From assembly GCA_035578175.1 (NCBI GenBank), contig JAQMRL010000006.1, forward strand, positions 58,135,001-58,199,000: a stretch of DNA of 64,000 nt, read 5' to 3'. Below are positions 11,745 through 26,200 of the stretch, piece by piece. The first letter of the stretch is position 1. Every line of letters begins with the position of its first letter. This DNA is from Catonia carolina (Eukaryota > Arthropoda > Insecta > Hemiptera > Achilidae). The translations under genes were made by a program, and so were the position numbers. The notes beneath the pieces were generated by a model. It was given only the letters and a program-made list of their open reading frames with translations, was not told where the DNA came from and ran no database searches.

Positions 11745-13139
11745 TACGGAAGGAATGTATGATGTTCATGTCAAATTTTTATAGGAAATACACGTTTTAA
11801 GGCCCCCTGAACCTATTCATTAAAGAACTACAAGATGTACAAAATTTTACTTCCATTTTACATAGCAGGAACCTAACCTTTATTGAAACTTGAGATGAAT
11901 TTCGCTTATTTTTTTATGATTAAATACACTTCACACAAAATTGAACTATTTATCAACATATTCACAATATACCCAAAAAATTAATAGAATAAAAGGTTAA
12001 GAACATCAAAATTGAAACTTAAACAAGTAGTGTGCAAGCAAGGTCAACATAACCTTACAATACTAGATTTTCATGATACTAGATTTATGACAACAACAAA
12101 GAGGTTATTTCATTGAAAATACACTGGCTACACTAATACTGAATCCTAAAGTAATTTAGTAACACCACAAATTACATCTGTTGACTGTTTTATGACTCCT
12201 TTTTAATGTTATGGAATCTAATTCATATGTGCGGATATAAGAATCTATAACTCATTGAAGTTATAACTGTGAATATCAGATGGTTCCATTTTTTGGCCCA
12301 AAAGAAACATAAACCTGAATGAACTTCTTGGATATAAATTGACAGAGGAGTTATCACTAAGACAGGTTTAACTCCCCTTCATAAATAACACTACAGCAAT
12401 ACTAGTGGTGGAACACAGGAAACAACCATTACTTTATGAACTAACATCAGTCTGAGCCAAAACACTTCTAATGATAAAACTATAGGCAAGCAACAATAAA
12501 AAAACATAATTTGGCATGTATAACATATATTTGAAAAAATAAATTGTAACATTTAAATTAGATACAATATAAATACAAAGATACATAATTAAAAATTTTA
12601 ATACCCAATTAAGTAATAATAGAAAACAATATATATTTGAAAAAGAAAAATCATAGCCTACATTAATTTGTCATGAATAAATATTTTTAAATATTGGATG
12701 TTAAACAAAAAAAAACCATAAAATACGACGAGAAAATATAAAATTTCTTAATTTTTTCAAGCTGGTATAAGATTACATCAACCAGTGTACAATTATTTAC
12801 ATTAAAAATGTTTTCCAATAAACATCAATTAATTCATAAAGATTATTATTTTTGTGTAAATATAATTGAATTTTATCGGAAGTACACAAATAATTTCACT
12901 GGAAAATCAAAACAGCCCCATGTCACTTTAGGACAAAGTATGGAAAAATTATAGTTTTCAGTACCCATGAGAGATAATACAGCTAAAGACCAGTGAATAG
13001 AAAGTGAATATCAGCAGGCAAGGAAAGGTGGTCGCTGTACTACGAAGAATTCACAAGTTGAACATGAAAAAACACTCTCATGATAAGCCAAAACCAGACA
13101 TTATAATACTGTAATAAAACCTACCATATCAATAATTGT
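11745..13139. other. AT-rich intergenic DNA
   Basis: I see no exon, RNA gene or defined repeat here. It separates the OBP gene from the LINE relic that follows. Confidence 0.4.
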
Positions 13140-13505
13140 ACATGTCTGTTAGCAATCGAATACCTTAGAATGATAGGGAAGACTGGTTTAAAAAGCAAAG
13201 AAATTTGGGAAAAGATTCTCCACAAGATAATGGGTTTAAAGACAGTATATTAACAATACAGATTATGAAAGAGAACTACAAGAAAAAAAATTATTAGAAA
13301 CGGTCATAAAATGAAGACGAAAATTCACGAACACCTGTATAAAATGGATGACCAAACAAATATTTCCTTTTTAAGACATTAAACAATAAATCACATGTTA
13401 CTGATTAAAGACTTTAAGGGCTTCTATGAAGAAGAAAAGAGAAAAGCCTACAATAAAAGAATGCAGAGAGTGTAGGGTTTAAAGAAAGATTCCAGAAATA
13501 TCTGA
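13140..13505 (+). pseudogene. LINE reverse-transcriptase tail relic
   Basis: Broken frames give ILHKIMGLKT, ELQEKKLLETVIK and RRKFTNTCIKWMTKQ, which line up with the post-RT tail also seen at 61500-61930 (RRILRKILGLIKS, RRAKFYGHL). Stops and frameshifts are frequent. Confidence 0.45.
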
Positions 13506-13552
13506 AGTTAAATTACATGGTCTAAACAAACAAAAATTCCATTTGGTAAATA

Positions 13553-14472
13553 CAACGGGTGTTCAAAAAGTTCCCGGAATTGCCTTGCCATCACCAAACA
13601 AGCGATAAGATAGCCATAGATAAGATAAGATAAGATAGATAAGTAGCAGTATTACTGCGTGCATACTCTTGTTTGAACATGTTTGGACAGTGCTCCACAC
13701 GACGTGGAAGTCAGTGGTTGTATGTCAACACAATGTCGCAGTTTGAACATCAAGCTCATGTGCGAATAGGAAAGTTGGCTTCAGAGACACTGCAACAAGT
13801 TTACGGTGATAATGCGTTACAAAAAATCCACTATTTACGACTGGTTTGGACGGTTTACGAAAGGGGAGGAGACGTTAGAGGACGACGAGCGCAGCGGGAG
13901 ACCATCGACATCCTGAAATGACGAAATGATTGCAAAAGTGAAATAATTGATTCTAGATAATCAAAGAATGGCAATCGCTGAATTGGTGAATGAAGTTGTT
14001 ATCTCACAGGGATCAATTCATGTCATGTTACGCATGATTTGAAAATGAGATGTGTCAGGGCGGAGTTTGTTCCGAGGCTGCTGAACACGGATCAGATAGA
14101 ATATTGCATGACAATCGCCTGCAAGCTGTTTGAGAAAAGTTTGAAGGACTCTACTTTCCTTCAACAGATCGCCACTGGTAATGAGTCTTGGGTCTTCGTT
14201 CCAAGCGATTATCGGATGTTCCCTACTTTGAAAATAGGCCTCAAAGGGAAATATTTGCAACCTTGGAGGACACTGAATCAAATGCGACGGCTCAGCTCCA
14301 ACAGATTCCGAAAGAAGCCTTCTACAGTTGCTTCCAAAAACGGCAGGATCGATGGAGCAAGTGTGTGTGTGCACAAGGGTCCTTTTTCAAAGGTAATTAG
14401 GTAAGCATTGTCGTACGTCACAACATTAACACACTGAACCACCATTCTGGCAACTTTTTGAACAGCCCTCAA
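13553..14472 (+). pseudogene. Mariner-family element with internal deletion
   Basis: TIRs (gggtgttcaaaaagttcccg left, its decayed inverse at 14440-14472) are flanked by TA. The transposase N-terminus starts MSQFEHQAHVRIGKLASETL and breaks off. The first catalytic motif survives as TGNESWVF (Asp replaced by Asn), the catalytic centre is deleted, and the C-terminus (FQKRQDRWSKCVCAQGSFFK) survives in another frame. A GATAA microsatellite sits near the left end (13602-13642). Confidence 0.7.
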
Positions 14473-14474
14473 TA

Positions 14475-15404
14475 AACAATATATTATTCTGATGTACACT
14501 TCTTACTTAATAGTAAAATTATAACCACACATTCCTACCAACTTAAAATAAAATAAACCTTTAGTAATAAAACAAATTAATAAACTTTTTAACAGATTTT
14601 TAAAATATGAAGTGTAATAAATAAATGTATAATCATTTCAAAAAAAAATTTATATTTTTATAATATAACAACAGAAAGAAAAGGCAACAAATATACTTTA
14701 TATATTCATTTACTATTATAAAGAATACAATGGTTATATATTTAAAGCATTTTCTACAATATAAAATAGTATAAAATATTATATAATATTTTATCTATAA
14801 ATATGTAATGTGATATTTGGCTAAATGTTAGAATTTCTTTATAAATAAAAAAAAGATGATAAAAAAAAATAATAAATTTGAGCAAGGGATTTTATATTTT
14901 GTTTACAGAATTTTATATAAAAATTTATTGCAAATTTGGCATCACAACCTAATAAGAAAATTTTTCTTACTAACAAAAACATTTAATTAACGTAAAAAAA
15001 CAACCAAATTAAAATTCTTTACTCCTAATAATATATTGTATATACACTACATTATAAATCTAATTAAAAAAAACCTAATTGCTTTCCTTGAAGGCCTAAG
15101 TCATTAATTAATTAATTACTTAATCAGTCCATGTATACACTAACGGATTACTTCTACATCTCCAATTTTATACATCATAAATGAATTTTAGGAGAAATCT
15201 ACAATTATTTATAAAGTTTTTGTTTAAAAATTCATATTAATTTAATCTTAAAACGACAACACTTATCAGAGAATTAAAAAATAATAATTTGATTTTAAGT
15301 AGCAAAAAAATATATAATGGATAGAAATCATTTTAAGAATATAAACAATGAGATGAAATACCATTATAACGAATATATTGTGCTATTTAAATGTTAATTT
15401 TAAT
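14475..15404. other. AT-rich intergenic DNA
   Basis: No gene or recognisable repeat is visible; the composition is extremely AT-rich. Confidence 0.4.
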
Positions 15405-15630
15405 TTTTTTTAATTTAAAAAGCTATAGAAGATATTGTATCTTCAGTCATCTATATGAAACGGTTCAGTTATGACTGAAAATGCAATATTTTCTGTAGGT
15501 TTTTAAATAAAAAAATTAAAGTTTCACATGATATTTCTTGTACTCTGATGATGGTGGATCCACTGAAACATGTGTAAGTAGATAATAAGAATCAAGGCAG
15601 CTGAAAAGGTAAGTGAAATTTATATTATGT
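15405..15630 (+). repeat. Hammerhead-bearing repeat, second copy
   Basis: This shares the catcttcagtcat centre, the ribozyme module and the agtgaaattta terminus with 9408-9798. Only the right arm keeps the ribozyme; the left arm is truncated. Confidence 0.7.
15541..15580 (+). ncRNA. Type I hammerhead ribozyme
   Basis: Stem I TACT/AGTA (15541-15544 with 15577-15580), CTGATGA at 15545-15551, stem II GGTG/CACT with a GATC loop (15553-15564, one G-T wobble), GAA at 15565-15567, stem III AC/GT with loop ATGT, cleavage residue A15576. The core is complete. The stem II change from C to T keeps pairing. Confidence 0.7.
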
Positions 15631-16911
15631 AATAGAATTAATTTCAAGCTCTAGGATGTTTTATAAAAACATAAGTTTTAGTTATGAACATTGTTTAATA
15701 AATTTATTTACCTGATTATCCATTTTGTGACCCACCTGTTTTGGGCACATACATTAAGATATTTCAAAACGGAAGAAAACTGAACAAATTGAAGCGGTCT
15801 ATGTAAAACACTTTAGAAATATGGTGTTTTTGAACTCTCCATGATTTTCTCCATAGGACTGAAAAATTTTATTTTAATGTCTTTGTATTTGAATTAGAAA
15901 TGAAAAAGGCAGTGCACTGAGCACGTTTTGCTTGGGAATGAGGTTAAAAAAGTTACAACTGGTTAATCAAAACAGGAGCTATATTATATTCTAGTATCTT
16001 AATAACAAAGTTTATGAACAAAAAAAGTATGAAGTATTATTACAGTATACTGTATTACAGTTTTATTTTTCTTGATTACAGTAAACATAATAATCTATGT
16101 AAAAAGGGTGTACAGAATATTTGGCTGATGAACATCACCCTAAAAAGTATACATAATTGTACTACTTATTAGTTATTATTTTATTTCTTTAATAATTTGC
16201 CAAAATAAATAATATTCAGTATAATAGTTCATATTGTTAGCTTAATTTATATTAATCGTTAGCTTAAAAAAATATTCAATTAGATGCCTGTTCCAAAAAT
16301 ATTGTACCCTAAAAAAATTAGCCTTGATAAAATTTCACACTTATAGTTTATTCTCCGAGTCTTGAGACACGCAGTAAACAAATGGATCATGTGATAGCTA
16401 TTGATACCAAGGTCAAAAGCCAAGTATAACCTAGGTCATATGCATTCTTCTAACACCAATCTTTGTTGCATTATCCCTAGCTTAATATACAGTGCGAGTT
16501 ATTTTTAATGAAAATAGATCTTAGATTTCAATAGATCATGAAAATTTGTTAAATTTTTAGAAGGAAAAAAGGAACTATTTTTACGAAAGTGTGGTTCATT
16601 ATCTAAAAGCCGGCATCAGTTAGGCAACCGGCAGTACAAATATCACGTGAACAATGCATGTATTTGTTGATGCTTGTCTCCAGACTCTGTGAATTCAGTA
16701 TAGTTTTCTCAAAACATAAATTACTGAAATACACCCTTTATATACATAGAATGCCCTCAATATAAGAATAAAAATATAATTTTTAACCTATTCATAAATT
16801 AGGAAATGAGATGCTTTTATTACAATAATAACACTACCCACACAGAATTAGTAAATGACGTTATTAAAATTTCAAGATTAAATTAGTGAAATTTATTACA
16901 AGATAATATTA

Positions 16912-17273
16912 CAGTAAAACTCCAATTATCCGAAACCCACCATAATCAAAACAGATTCGAAAAATTTTAATTTGGCGATTACTCAATTTCAATATTGTGT
17001 ATACACACAGTACAACATTCAAATATATAATCTTGTTAAAATATATAAGTGTTTGTATTCAATGAAATAAATTACGAATATAAAGGTTCACTATTCTAGG
17101 AATTTGTTTTCTTGTTTTTACCATTAGGACGAGTTTCTAATAAAACTATGATGTGATGTTTTCGCAAAAATGGTTGCATAAAAAAATCGCACTTTTTTTA
17201 AAGAGTTATCTCGAATTTCACATATCGGAAATCAGGTTCGCCCCCTATATTTCGGTTAAGTGGGATTTTACTG
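16912..17273. mobile_element. Pogo/Tigger-like MITE
   Basis: TIRs begin CAGTAAAA (left cagtaaaactccaattatcc, right inverse of cagtaaaatcccacttaacc) and are flanked by TA duplications at 16910-16911 and 17274-17275. There is no coding capacity. CAGT ends with a TA target are typical of pogo-type elements. Confidence 0.6.
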
Positions 17274-17275
17274 TA

Positions 17276-18029
17276 TATAAAAAAACTTTTTATAAAAATG
17301 TATCTCACATTAGAAGCCAAATATCAATTTAATAATAATAATAATAATAATATAAATAAACATTTTATAGTATTAATTAGTAACTACACTAATTTGTTCG
17401 AAATATATAAATATGTAATAAAATTTTAAATAAAATAAATAATATTACTATTAGTAATTTATTAGCATAAATAGCTAAAGCTAGTAATAGTAATTAACAA
17501 TATAAAGTCCTAATAATTTTTAAGCATTCATATGAACACATACAATTAATCTACTATAATTTAATTTTTAAAATTTAATAATATAATTAGGCAGGTAAAA
17601 AAATAAAATACTTAAAATTACACTGAAATAGTATTTATGTATTATAAATTAACAATAATAATATTTAATACTGTATTTATAAAAAATGATAAATAATGTA
17701 ATTTATGTATGCGCAGTAATGATGTAAATATTTGTTCAATATAGGCTAGAAAATGTAAAGTTCACGGTTAAAAAGTTTTGTAATATATAATTTTGAAATA
17801 ATAATAGAAATAGTTTTAACAAATGATTATAATAGGTTAAGTTAATTGACACACTCTGATTATATTATTATTCAATATTAAAAATGTCAAATAATTATTT
17901 TAACATAACTTCTCAAGTTAGGATGTATAAGAAAAACTCAAAATACAAACGTATATAAATTTTTCACAGAAATATTAAGTTAAAATAAAATATTTTATTA
18001 CACAATAAAGACAAAATTTATCAACAAAA
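17276..18029. other. Low-complexity AT-rich DNA with an (AAT)n tract
   Basis: An AAT microsatellite lies at about 17330-17352. Nothing else is identifiable. Confidence 0.4.
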
Positions 18030-18215
18030 AGAGTTTCAAGGGAAATTTTTTAGATGAATATAAAATTTTATGGGTATGTTTTCAAAATAAATTATGAAAG
18101 AATGTGCAAAAAGATCTTAAAAATTTAAAATAAGTTAAAAAGTTTGAACATCATCTTTAAGAAATGAAACGAGAGATCCAATATAATAAATTACGGATGA
18201 AGGTTGTTTAGATCA
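18030..18215 (+). repeat. LINE tail relic, paralogous to 55780-55910
   Basis: Sequence such as aattttatgggtatgttttcaaaataaattatgaaagaatg corresponds to the RT-tail reading KFYGHVF.MNHERMYKKIFK and matches the segment at 55780-55910. It is broken by stops. Confidence 0.4.
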
Positions 18216-18879
18216 ACAAATACTTCAAAGAGTTTAAAATATGCTACTTCTTCAGCAAAAGAGGAAGTAAGATGAAAACATATGTATTCTGAAGATACGA
18301 AATAGATCAGTACAAATAAAAGAACTTCATTGTTTAAGAAAATTCAGAAAGAACATTTGGATGAGTCATCATCCTGAGTGTATGGTCTTTTTTAATTGTG
18401 CTATTTCACAAGAAAAAAAAATGATATACAATGACCATTCTTCATGTCTAATCACGAAAAATAGAAATTACACTGGAAAAATTTCAAAGGTCTATAAATA
18501 CACTCTGATCTATACTGGTAAATAAAGTGCAGAATAAATTTTTTTAAAAGTTTTATCACACATCATCCCTGCCAGATTTAACATATAATTTAGAATATTA
18601 GACCCAACCTGCTCAGTAGATGTCAAGAATACAGATAGCTGATATCCAATTATTAAGATCATTAAAAAACATGAAGATATTAGGCATAAACTTTTTTTGA
18701 ACATATTAAAAAGGAAATCAGAGATTGGAAGACCTTGAAGAGCTGGGCATCCCAACATCTTAAGGAAATTTCAGTTTACCAAAGTTGAGAATGGAACAGG
18801 CTGAGAGGCGTAAACCACTTTGTTTATGACAACAATAAAGTATGATTTAATATTCTATAAATAATTAACAAACTATATA

Positions 18880-19165
18880 GAAAATGAGACCTACAAGTTG
18901 ATCAGAAGCCAGGAAGGACTTAAAACCAGAGACAGATGGTTGAAGGAAGTGGAGGAAAACCTCATAACGTTGGACATCTCGGGCAACGACATTATGAACA
19001 GAGACATTTTTAGGCACAAGATTAAAACTTTCGGGAATTTCCATTCTGCTGAGTCCAAGACTAGAATCTGGACAGAGGAGGAGAGACAGGTGGTGAGTAG
19101 GAGGATGAGGGAGTACCACGCAAGGAGGCGACAGCTCCCAAAACAGCTTAAGGGAAAATGAATTT
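18880..19165 (+). pseudogene. LINE reverse-transcriptase C-terminal fragment
   Basis: An open stretch from 18898 to 19161 encodes 87 residues (RDRWLKEVEENLITLDISG..., then NRDIFRHKIKTF and an Arg/Glu-rich end). It resembles the extreme C-terminus of non-LTR retrotransposon proteins (W-x-x-x-L..DL...DR..FR). No RT catalytic motif precedes it, so it is 5'-truncated debris. Its GC content is higher than the surroundings. Confidence 0.5.
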
Positions 19166-20256
19166 AATTACATAACTAGTGCGCTCTTAAAAGGGCTAGA
19201 CAATTAAAAAAATTAACAATTTTTTTTTCATAAATAAAAACTAATTTACACCTAACACAATTAGAAAAGTAACAGAAATAAATTGTAATAATTTCAAGCA
19301 ACCATTAAACAGGAAGGTCACTGGGCTTCTAAAGCTTTAGAACTGTTAATTTTAAATTAACATTTGTAATTTAGTAAATTTACAAGATTGGACCTAACAC
19401 CCCTTACATTATCTTGAAAGAAGAATGTTGTTGCTAGTAAATATATTAAAGAAATAAAATACCTTTTAGTTCATATAAGAATTAGATATATATTACCTTT
19501 ACACAATATTGATTTATCACAAGTCAAAATGACAATTTAATTATAAACAACTTACAAATTTAAATTGGACATAGTAAATAAAATTACAACAATATTGAAA
19601 ATTTTAAATTATCAAAAAAACAAATTTTAAACAGATAAAAAATAAATTATGTTATACAATATTAGAATAATCAAAACTTTTTAACCGAAACAATTAAAAA
19701 ATTTGAAAATAATTATTTTTGAATATATTCCTCACTTTTCATAAGTATAATTTGAAAATTTATATTTAATTACGTAAAAAATTAATACATAATACTAATA
19801 ATAGTAAGTAATGACACATAGTACATTTATTTTGACACAAAAATCTGTAAGCACATTGGCAGATGAATCTCAAATACAAAAACGATTCTGTAAAAATTAA
19901 AATTACAGAACACTTCACGAAATGAATCTTTATTAAAAATGGTACGATGAAGTAAATTATCGTTTATATAATATGAAACATATAAATGTGAATAGTTAGA
20001 TATTAAATGTGAGTGCTTGAATGTATTAATTCAATAGTATAAGAATTAATACAAAAATAAATTATTTTAACTTATTTTAATACACCAACTGATACTTCAA
20101 ATAATAAAAAAATTGATTGTATGTGTTTATGGAAAATGAAAAAAGTAAGAATAAAAGGAAAAAACCGTAACATAATTATTATGAACAAAAGCAAATAAAA
20201 TATGAAAAAATGAAATCAATGAAAAAATATATAAATATAATAATAATTATTTAACT
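19166..20256. other. 3' flank of the Sh3beta-like gene
   Basis: This AT-rich stretch follows the minus-strand stop codon. An AATAAA hexamer overlaps the stop (20256-20261, minus strand) and several more are possible below, so the 3' UTR end is not fixed. Confidence 0.35.
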
Positions 20257-23200
20257 TTATTCTTCGCCAGCTGGTTCATCAATGTCTTTTTTATCTGCAC
20301 TTTCTTCTACATCTTCTTCTTCTTCTTCTTCTTCATCCTCACCTTTAACATCTTCGTCCATTTTTTCATCTTTTACTGTGCTTCCAAGCTGAAACAAAAA
20401 TTAAAATATTTATTACCAAACAAGCTACATTCGCAACATGGTACAATGTTATTCTAAACTGACCACATGATAGAAAAGAAACTTATATGAAATAAAAATA
20501 TTTCATGACCCATGATATGTGACAGTACAGTTTTGTTCTGTGTTCAGAAGGTGCGTGTCGTAATACGCGACAGTTGTTTCATTCACTATTCAAAAAGAAC
20601 ACAAGGTGTGCCTAAAGAAGTTTTTACTTCAATAATCTTTCAGTTCTGCATGTGATGCGTGTTGTGTGACGCATGACAGTTCAGCTTCGCTCACTATTCA
20701 GAAAGAGCACAAGGTGCATCTAAAGACGTTTTTACTACAAAAGTGAACATGGGAAAAAATGGTTCATTGTGAGAAAAAATTGTGTATTCTATGATGTGTT
20801 ATTCATATTACTCATGTGACTTGTTCCATCATCTCCACTGTGTTTCTCTGTTCTTCAACACCCAAACCCTGCCCTTTCTAATTTCTACCAGAGACAATGC
20901 AATTTGCGATCGGCACCATCCATAGAAACAGACATAACAAACCATGAAATGACACTTTTTAGGCACATTACACATATTAAATTTATTCTTATTTCCCAGC
21001 CCTTGATCATAGTTTATTTTTATTTGTTTGATGATGAATGGTAACAGTGAGATTATTTTATTTTATTCGGCAACTGAAAATTATTCGGAATCCATAAACT
21101 GTGGCTTGTAAATAGTTTATTCGTTCACCTTTATTCGAATAGTTAAATAAAAGATATTATTTGAATTTCCCATCACTAGTGTACTACGCAATAAATGAGC
21201 AAAACAAATATTAAATTATGGCTGTGCCATTAACAAACAACCCAAAAACCATTACATGTTACATCCTGTAAAAATAAAAGAAATACAATATTACAAAAAT
21301 ATTCATATGTACAAAGTTACTATCAAAATTTAGACACTAATGCAAAAAAAATCATGTTTTGAGTTAAACAGCCTAATTGACGCCCTAAAGTTTTAATTAT
21401 AAAAAAAACAAAGCATGCAAAAATCTCTTGAATTAAATTATTAAATTTTAAATATAAAAACCACAAAATTAAAACAAATCAGTTAATAATAAACTCTACA
21501 AAATTTTTGATTAAGCAAATGTATTAATCTAACAAATTAGAGAAAAAGCATGACTGTATTAAGAGGTTTTTATCATTAAAATTTTTCACGGAATTGAAAA
21601 TTTACAAATATGATTAGTAAATATTATCTCAGTAAAAACTTGCTTATCCAAGGTAATTGGGACAACAGACCAGGATACATGTAACGTATCATTATTATGT
21701 TAAATTACATTTCGTGTATACCCAAACGACGAAAAAACAACTACATGAGCTTTTTTTCTTTTTTTTTGGTTTTTTTTTCGACTGTTCTGTAATTACTGCT
21801 AACGCTGACAGTAAAGGATGAAATGATTTTTGTAACATATGAAAATATGCCGTGCCTGAATGGGATTCGAACCCCAAGACCGCATGATGAGAGGCGAGCA
21901 CGTTACCAACTACGCCAATGCGGCCAGCATTGATCTAAAATTACGACAATTGTGTAAGTTTACGTGCTTTTCACAATGGTGTTATGACCAAATACTGGCA
22001 AAGGCAGGCATTTTTAGGTTAACTCCAGTAATTTGATACTTAAGACAATGTCACCTGCGAATGACAACGCAGAAAACATCATAAAAAATTCTGAAAAATA
22101 TTCACAAACTCGTCTATTACTTTGCACCACAAAAAATAAAAGAGTAAATTAATGTGACCTTGAGTTCTGTAACAGTAAAATGAGAAATGATTTTCAGCAT
22201 TGATGTCATATTAACACACCCATGCAGGCACATAGCCAGGATTTAGGTTTGGGTGAGCCGAGGAGCCTGGAGTTTTTTCTTTTGGTATAACATCCAATTG
22301 TTATGTACATTAAGGCTAGTGAAGAGTGATAAATGAAAAAATTCCAGACCTGACCCGGAATTGAATCTGGGACCCCTGAAATATTCATCTGGTATAAATT
22401 TGCATATTTTATTCAAAAGGGGTTGAAGTCCCTCAAGCCCTCTCTCTGAATACATGCCTGCAACCATGTATTCTTTCCACTGTGGATACCATAATGAAAA
22501 AAATAGAGATCGACACTTGGTATGGTATTAGGTAAGTCTAAAAAATGGCAGCAAAAAGATAGCACCAAATAGCGTTTCTATTTTGCACAGGAAACAGAAT
22601 GAGAGGAGGTTGCCTTCCGAAAAAATGGATAAAGGGAATCCAGGATGCTATCGTAGCAACGAATCACAGGCAGCGTGACTGGGAAGACAGAAAACGATGG
22701 GCTATATGATGCAGAAAGCATAGAAATCTGTAGCACCCAGCAAAAACGTAAAAGTAACAATCACTTTTTGCTTCCCACCAAATTACACCACTGGTTCACT
22801 CTAATGAAACATCTTTCTTATATTTTTGTTTAAATTAAAAACACATTTATTTTAATGAAAGTCCAATATACAAAATACATTATAGAACACAATGATTTCA
22901 TCATTATTTTTCACGATAAAATCTTGGGTATGAGCAGATAGCGAAAGCCAAGGAACCAAAACTTCGTTTATCCAAGAAATGAAATGTAAAAGAAATTTAT
23001 ACATGAAAAGAATGGTTACTAAAACAAACTCATAGTTCCAGCCTTTAGATTACGGATAATAAGTTTCATCTTTAGGGAAATGAAACACCAATTTTGATAT
23101 TTTGCCTTAGTTAACACCGAACCATGGATAAACAAGTTTTTACAGTAACGAAGAAACCTGAAATTAAGATTATTTTATATAACGCCAATACAATACAAAT

Positions 23201-26200
23201 TTATTAATATTGTTATTATATTAATAAAAAAACCGTTTAATGATTAAAACAACAAAAAAAAACTGGTTAATTAAATAACTCAAAAAAAATTCTTTGAGGT
23301 ATCACCTCATCATCATGGTGTTCATTGGTTGTCATTTCATTATCGCTGGTCGTTAGATTATCTGCTACTGATAACATTTCTTCCTGTCTTACAGATTCTT
23401 GGCTAAATTTTAAATTAAAGTACAATAAATTGAATCACACAGAACAGTAAATCATAAGAAAATAATATTAAATATTTATACGCTAAATAACATTACAAAT
23501 TAAAATTATAAATCTAAAAAATTAATACCCCTAACAGGTTATCAAAACACAATGACTCCTTAAAAGTATGTAATTTTTTTGGATAAATAAATAATATATT
23601 TTACCGAAAACCATTTGTTGCTATCTCTTGTAGTTTCTGACATCTGGATGTTAAGGACAGACAGACATAGGAAAATGATAAGACGGGAAAAAATCGCCAC
23701 CAATCAAAAGAATTAGAATAAAATACAAAAGCAGCATTAATGTATACGAAGAAACATGTATTAAAATATCAGCCTTTTCGTCATTGTCATGTTAAAAAAA
23801 TCTGGTGTGAAACACTCGCACAACTTTCTCTTTCCAATGCAAATAATGAAAAATATAACCCAACATTAATAATAAACAAAAACCTAACCTCAAAAAACAT
23901 AATCTTATTTTAATCATGAGTGAAAGACGCTAATTGAAAATCAATCTCAGTTCGGCTCAAAAATATGGAAAATCACTCTTTCACGCTAAACTAGGCTCTG
24001 TAGAGAAATATGCTTTAAATAAAAGTTGTAGATCTTTTAATTTCCTATAAATTTGATTAATATACTTTTGTCGTAAAATCCATACTAAGGCTAAAATCTT
24101 TAAAAAAATGGTTTTCTTACTTGTTTTCTAGAGAAAAAAACAGAAAATCGCTAATTACCGCTAAACTAAGCGTTATACAAAAAAATGTTTAAAATAAAAG
24201 TTGTTGGTTTTTAAATTCTTTACAACCTTTACTATATATATTTTTCGCTAATGCATATTAAAGTAGCATAAAAAATAGTAAATGAGGCGGTTTTAAAAAG
24301 AATCATAGGAGCTGGTTATGAGAAAATCGCAAAAAAGTGAAAAATGACATGAATAAACTCTTATTTGTACTCTTTTTTTGTAACGCTTGTTTTGTACTAC
24401 TTCCGGATGACCAATTTTGATGAAGATGTTCGTGTTGGATTGTCTAATGGTATCTAACTTAAGTTTCAAGTTCGTATGATGTTCCGTTCTTGAGATATTC
24501 TGTTCACACACGCACTCGCATACACACAACACACACACAGACCAATTGCTAAAAACATGTTTTTTTAAGTTCATGGGGTCTGAAACAAGTAGATCCAGTG
24601 AAAACTTGATTTCAAAAAATCAACATAAAAACAACACTTTCCTTCCTATATATTCATATAGGCAAGAGAAAGTAATAAATCAGTCAGTGTGCATATTGAG
24701 AAATGCTCAGGATTGGACTACGTCTTTCTACAGAACACAAACTTTGGATTCTGACTGTGTGACCTCAATACAGAGTGGTTTGAAATACCAAATAATTAAA
24801 TCCTGGAACGAGTGAGGAGTGACAGCAATATTATATTTTGTACCAACAAATATGTACCTCTATGCTCCTTTTGTAACACCCTTATTCTATATGGTTGAAG
24901 AAGCTCTTTTAATATTTTTATCGAACACAACGCTACAAATTTCCATTTGTCAAAAAAACATATACACCCAAACCTTGACAGGTCAATAAAAGCCTTAAAT
25001 GTTTCCAGTAATTAAAATCTCATAAAATATGAGATTTAAAAGAATCCAGAACACTTTTCAATGTACACAAAATTTTTTTAAAAACATATTAAATTACATT
25101 ACTTGTGTTTTTATGGTTATTATTGAATATTTCTGTATACTTTACAGTTAATAAATAAATTAAAAAATATTTTTTATGAGAAAAGAAATAAATACATCTA
25201 TTTGAACTTAAACTGTGTCTTATTGGTTAAAAAATTATTTCTAATACCTCTTAATGAACCAAAAAACCACTTACTTTAGCTAAACTAATATTAATTATAA
25301 GAAAAAGTTAATTAATTCGCTAAGCTGACTTATATTTGAGACTTTAATAATTAATAAAAATATAAGAATTAGTAATAAACTTAGTAAAAAAACCCAACAC
25401 CAAGAAATGCATGGACCTACGTCTAATGAACAGATCGTGTTCAAAAACTTCAACAAAATACTTTTTTAGAATACTAAACATAAAAATTTTACCTTCATTT
25501 TGTAAACAAAACTCAAGAATAAATTTAAAAAATAATAATAATAGTACAAAATACAAATGAACTCAATCTAAAAGTCAACTATAAGTTAATTAAATTGGAA
25601 AAAATCAATTACTAAGAAAATTAAATATTAAAATACAGGTAATTACACTCAATGTTAACAGGGAAAAATTTAAATAAATTCAAAACACAAATTCGTTAAT
25701 AGAGGTCCAAAATGTTATTATAGTAATCATCATTACTATATTAGTATAATCTGAATGTTAATACACAAAATATATTACGAGTTCACAGAAAAAAATAGAA
25801 CCACAAAAAAAATTGTTTACCAAGACTGCAAAAATTTATAAATTTTTTATATTCATGAAGATAAAGACACAAAAGTTCATAAATAAAAATTTTAAATTAA
25901 AAAATTCAAGGAATGAATCAACAGTTTAAAAAATATGACATCTGAAACTTAGCAAACATAAAAAATGTAAATATATATTTTTATATTATAAAAAATAATT
26001 TGGTTAATTGGTTAATTTTTTTAAAATTCTAACAAAATTACGATTGTTAAAAAATTATGATGTTTGATAAAACATTCATGTAGCGAAGAAACAAAAAAAA
26101 ACTCGTAATGACACTACACACATAAAAAAAATCAGAATAAACAAAATTGAAGAATACAAGGGTTTTTTCAGAAGGAAAATTTAAAAAATTAATACGCCAA

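Larger units (their letters stand above)
21628..23150. mobile_element. Possible pogo-like element containing SINEs
   Basis: Left sequence cagtaaaaacttgcttatcc (from 21631) and right sequence ggataaacaagtttttacag (ending about 23144) are inverted copies of about 26 bases. The interior holds two SINE fragments and no intact ORF. Borders are not exact because the outermost bases differ. Confidence 0.45.

Noticed and set aside
13602..13642. GATAA repeats as a regulatory GATA cluster
   Set aside because: A simple repeat inside a dead mariner element.
20281..20340. TTC repeat tract as a microsatellite
   Set aside because: It encodes the Glu run of the Sh3beta acidic tail, a conserved family property.
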